Origin: Planctomycetaceae bacterium
GTDB lineage: Bacteria > Planctomycetota > Phycisphaerae > Phycisphaerales > SM1A02
Direction of reading: 5' to 3'
NCBI GenBank assembly: GCA_947490615.1
Contig: CANLHK010000006.1
Coordinates: 124,001 to 188,000, forward strand
Length of the DNA: 64,000 nt
The stretch's first letter is position 1. Every line of letters starts with the position of its first letter. Made by a program: the position numbers and the translations under genes. Shown here in pieces: positions 62,874 through 64,000 of this stretch. The notes beneath the pieces are model-generated. The model did not search any database. It was not told the origin of the DNA and saw nothing but the letters and a program-made list of their open reading frames with translations.

Positions 62874-64000
62874 ATGCCCGAAGTGAACTTCGATGGCCTC
62901 GTCGGACCCACCCACAGCTACGCGGGATTGTCCTACGGCAACAAGGCGAGTTCGAACAACCAAGGTGCCGTGAGCTACCCGCGCGCGGCTGCGTTGCAGG
63001 GACTCGCCAAGATGGAAGCGGTTGCCGCACTCGGATTGGTGCAAGGCGTCCTGCCTCCGCACGAACGCCCGCATCTTCCAACACTCCGCGCCCGCGGCTA
63101 CTCGGGCAGCGATGCTGAAGTGTTGGCGAAGGTCGCGCGCGAAGATCCCGTGTTGCTCGCACGGGTCTCGAGCGCGAGTGCCATGTGGACCGCCAACGCA
63201 GCCACCGTGCTGCCCAGCGCCGACACGCGTGACGGCCGCCTGCACTTCATCACCGCGAATCTTCGAGAGATGTTTCATCGCGCCATCGAGCCTGCCGTAA
63301 CGGCACGAGTGCTCGCGGCAGTCTTTCCTGATCGCGCGCGAGTGGCCGTGCATGAGGCGCTTCCTGCTGCCAAGAGCAATGATCTCAGTGCCGACTTTGG
63401 CGACGAAGGCGCAGCGAACCACACGCGCTTCACCACGAGCGCCACAAACGGCGGTGAGGTCAACGGCGTGCATTTCTTCGTTTATGGCGCCGCGGCCGAC
63501 AGCGCGCGCGTTCCTGCAAAGTTTCCTGCGCGTCAGACCCGCGCCGCGAGCCAACGCGTGGCGCAGCTTGCCGCACTCGATCCTGAGCGCTGCGTCTACG
63601 CCCAGCAGAACGCCGACGCGATCGACGCTGGAGTCTTTCACAACGATGTGATTGCCGTCGGCAATGGGTCGATGCTCTTCTGCCATGAGCTGGCGTTCGA
63701 GCATCGCCAAGAGACGCACGCAGCGCTTCGACGCGCGATCGGAGGCGATGCACTCTGTATCGCCGAGGTCACCCGTGACGAAGTGACGCTCGAAGAAGCG
63801 GTGCAGAGCTACCTCTTCAACAGCCAGTTGCTCACGACTCCCGATGGATCGATGACGCTCCTCTGCCCGTCGGAGTGTGCAGAGAATCCCAGAGTTCGCG
63901 CGGCGATCGATCGCGTGGTGGCGGACGCTGGCAATCCGCTCTCGCGGGCGCTCTTCATGGATGTCCGCGAAAGTATGCGCAACGGCGGCGGACCTGCGTG
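62874..64000 (+). CDS. astB: N-succinylarginine dihydrolase (3' end outside window)
   Basis: ATG 62874 starts VNFDGLVGPTHSYAGLSYGN, the signature N-terminus of AstB. Glu178 in DFGDEGAANHTRF and His256 in VFHNDVIAVGN fit the catalytic residues. The window ends after DVRESMRNGGGPA with the bases TG; in the family the catalytic Cys follows directly, so the window stops inside that codon. AstB hydrolyses N2-succinylarginine to succinylornithine, CO2 and ammonia in the arginine succinyltransferase pathway. The other ast genes are presumably downstream. Confidence 0.93.
   Translation, partial: MPEVNFDGLVGPTHSYAGLSYGNKASSNNQGAVSYPRAAALQGLAKMEAVAALGLVQGVLPPHERPHLPTLRARGYSGSDAEVLAKVAREDPVLLARVSSASAMWTANAATVLPSADTRDGRLHFITANLREMFHRAIEPAVTARVLAAVFPDRARVAVHEALPAAKSNDLSADFGDEGAANHTRFTTSATNGGEVNGVHFFVYGAAADSARVPAKFPARQTRAASQRVAQLAALDPERCVYAQQNADAIDAGVFHNDVIAVGNGSMLFCHELAFEHRQETHAALRRAIGGDALCIAEVTRDEVTLEEAVQSYLFNSQLLTTPDGSMTLLCPSECAENPRVRAAIDRVVADAGNPLSRALFMDVRESMRNGGGPA

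Noticed and set aside
1-64000. CRISPR arrays, insertion sequences and prophage genes
   Set aside because: No regularly spaced repeats, transposases, terminal inverted repeats or phage proteins were found. The repeats seen are gene paralogy.

Overview
The window looks like a chromosomal segment of a planctomycete, most likely of class Phycisphaerae. Evidence from the sequence: high GC content; many large secreted proteins that end in paired 'DLA.LL..WG' calcium-loop repeats (the GC-type dockerin-like tail common in that class); a variant PEP-CTERM sorting tail (VPAPG...RRRR); GTG and TTG starts; and mostly monocistronic genes. The assignment is by gene style only, since no rRNA is present.

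Layout. 1-6 kb: end of a GH63-like glucosidase, tRNA-Ser(UGA), a DUF2959-like lipoprotein and a tricorn-type protease. 6-11 kb: two secreted dockerin-tailed proteins (C-type-lectin-like and RCC1 repeats) around tRNA-Gly(GCC). 11.5-28.2 kb: the most striking region, with three multicopper oxidases, two SCO-type copper lipoproteins and three di-haem cytochrome c peroxidase/MauG-like proteins with a calcium-repeat insertion and dockerin tails. One oxidase and one peroxidase are broken. 28.5-37.5 kb: an S8 protease, glycosyltransferase, S46 dipeptidyl-peptidase, an M28-SBP-propeller fusion, a free propeller and a small membrane protein. 37.5-40.6 kb: an outer-membrane-like protein, a HisN-type phosphatase and a TPR-sulfotransferase. 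40.8-43.8 kb: four tandem PEP-CTERM-type paralogues. 44.5-53 kb: SLC13 transporter, cytochrome c/YVTN protein, EF-hand protein, GT61, MFS exporter and a relic of a small membrane protein. 53-57.6 kb: a transglutaminase-esterase fusion, an ICMT-like methyltransferase and a C25-like protease. 57.6-62.9 kb: a set fitting non-phosphorylated L-fucose oxidation. The window ends inside astB.

How they fit together. The copper/haem block reads as an exported oxidative system: SCO proteins could supply copper, and the oxidases and di-haem enzymes would act outside the cytoplasm on an unknown substrate. The fucose set fits use of marine algal polysaccharides. The many exported proteases fit protein scavenging.

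A second theme is transcription. Ten genes have TANNNT exactly six bases before the start codon and no Shine-Dalgarno sequence (three more have it at 7-9 bases), which is the geometry of leaderless mRNAs. Most of the dockerin and PEP-CTERM genes instead carry clear Shine-Dalgarno sites.
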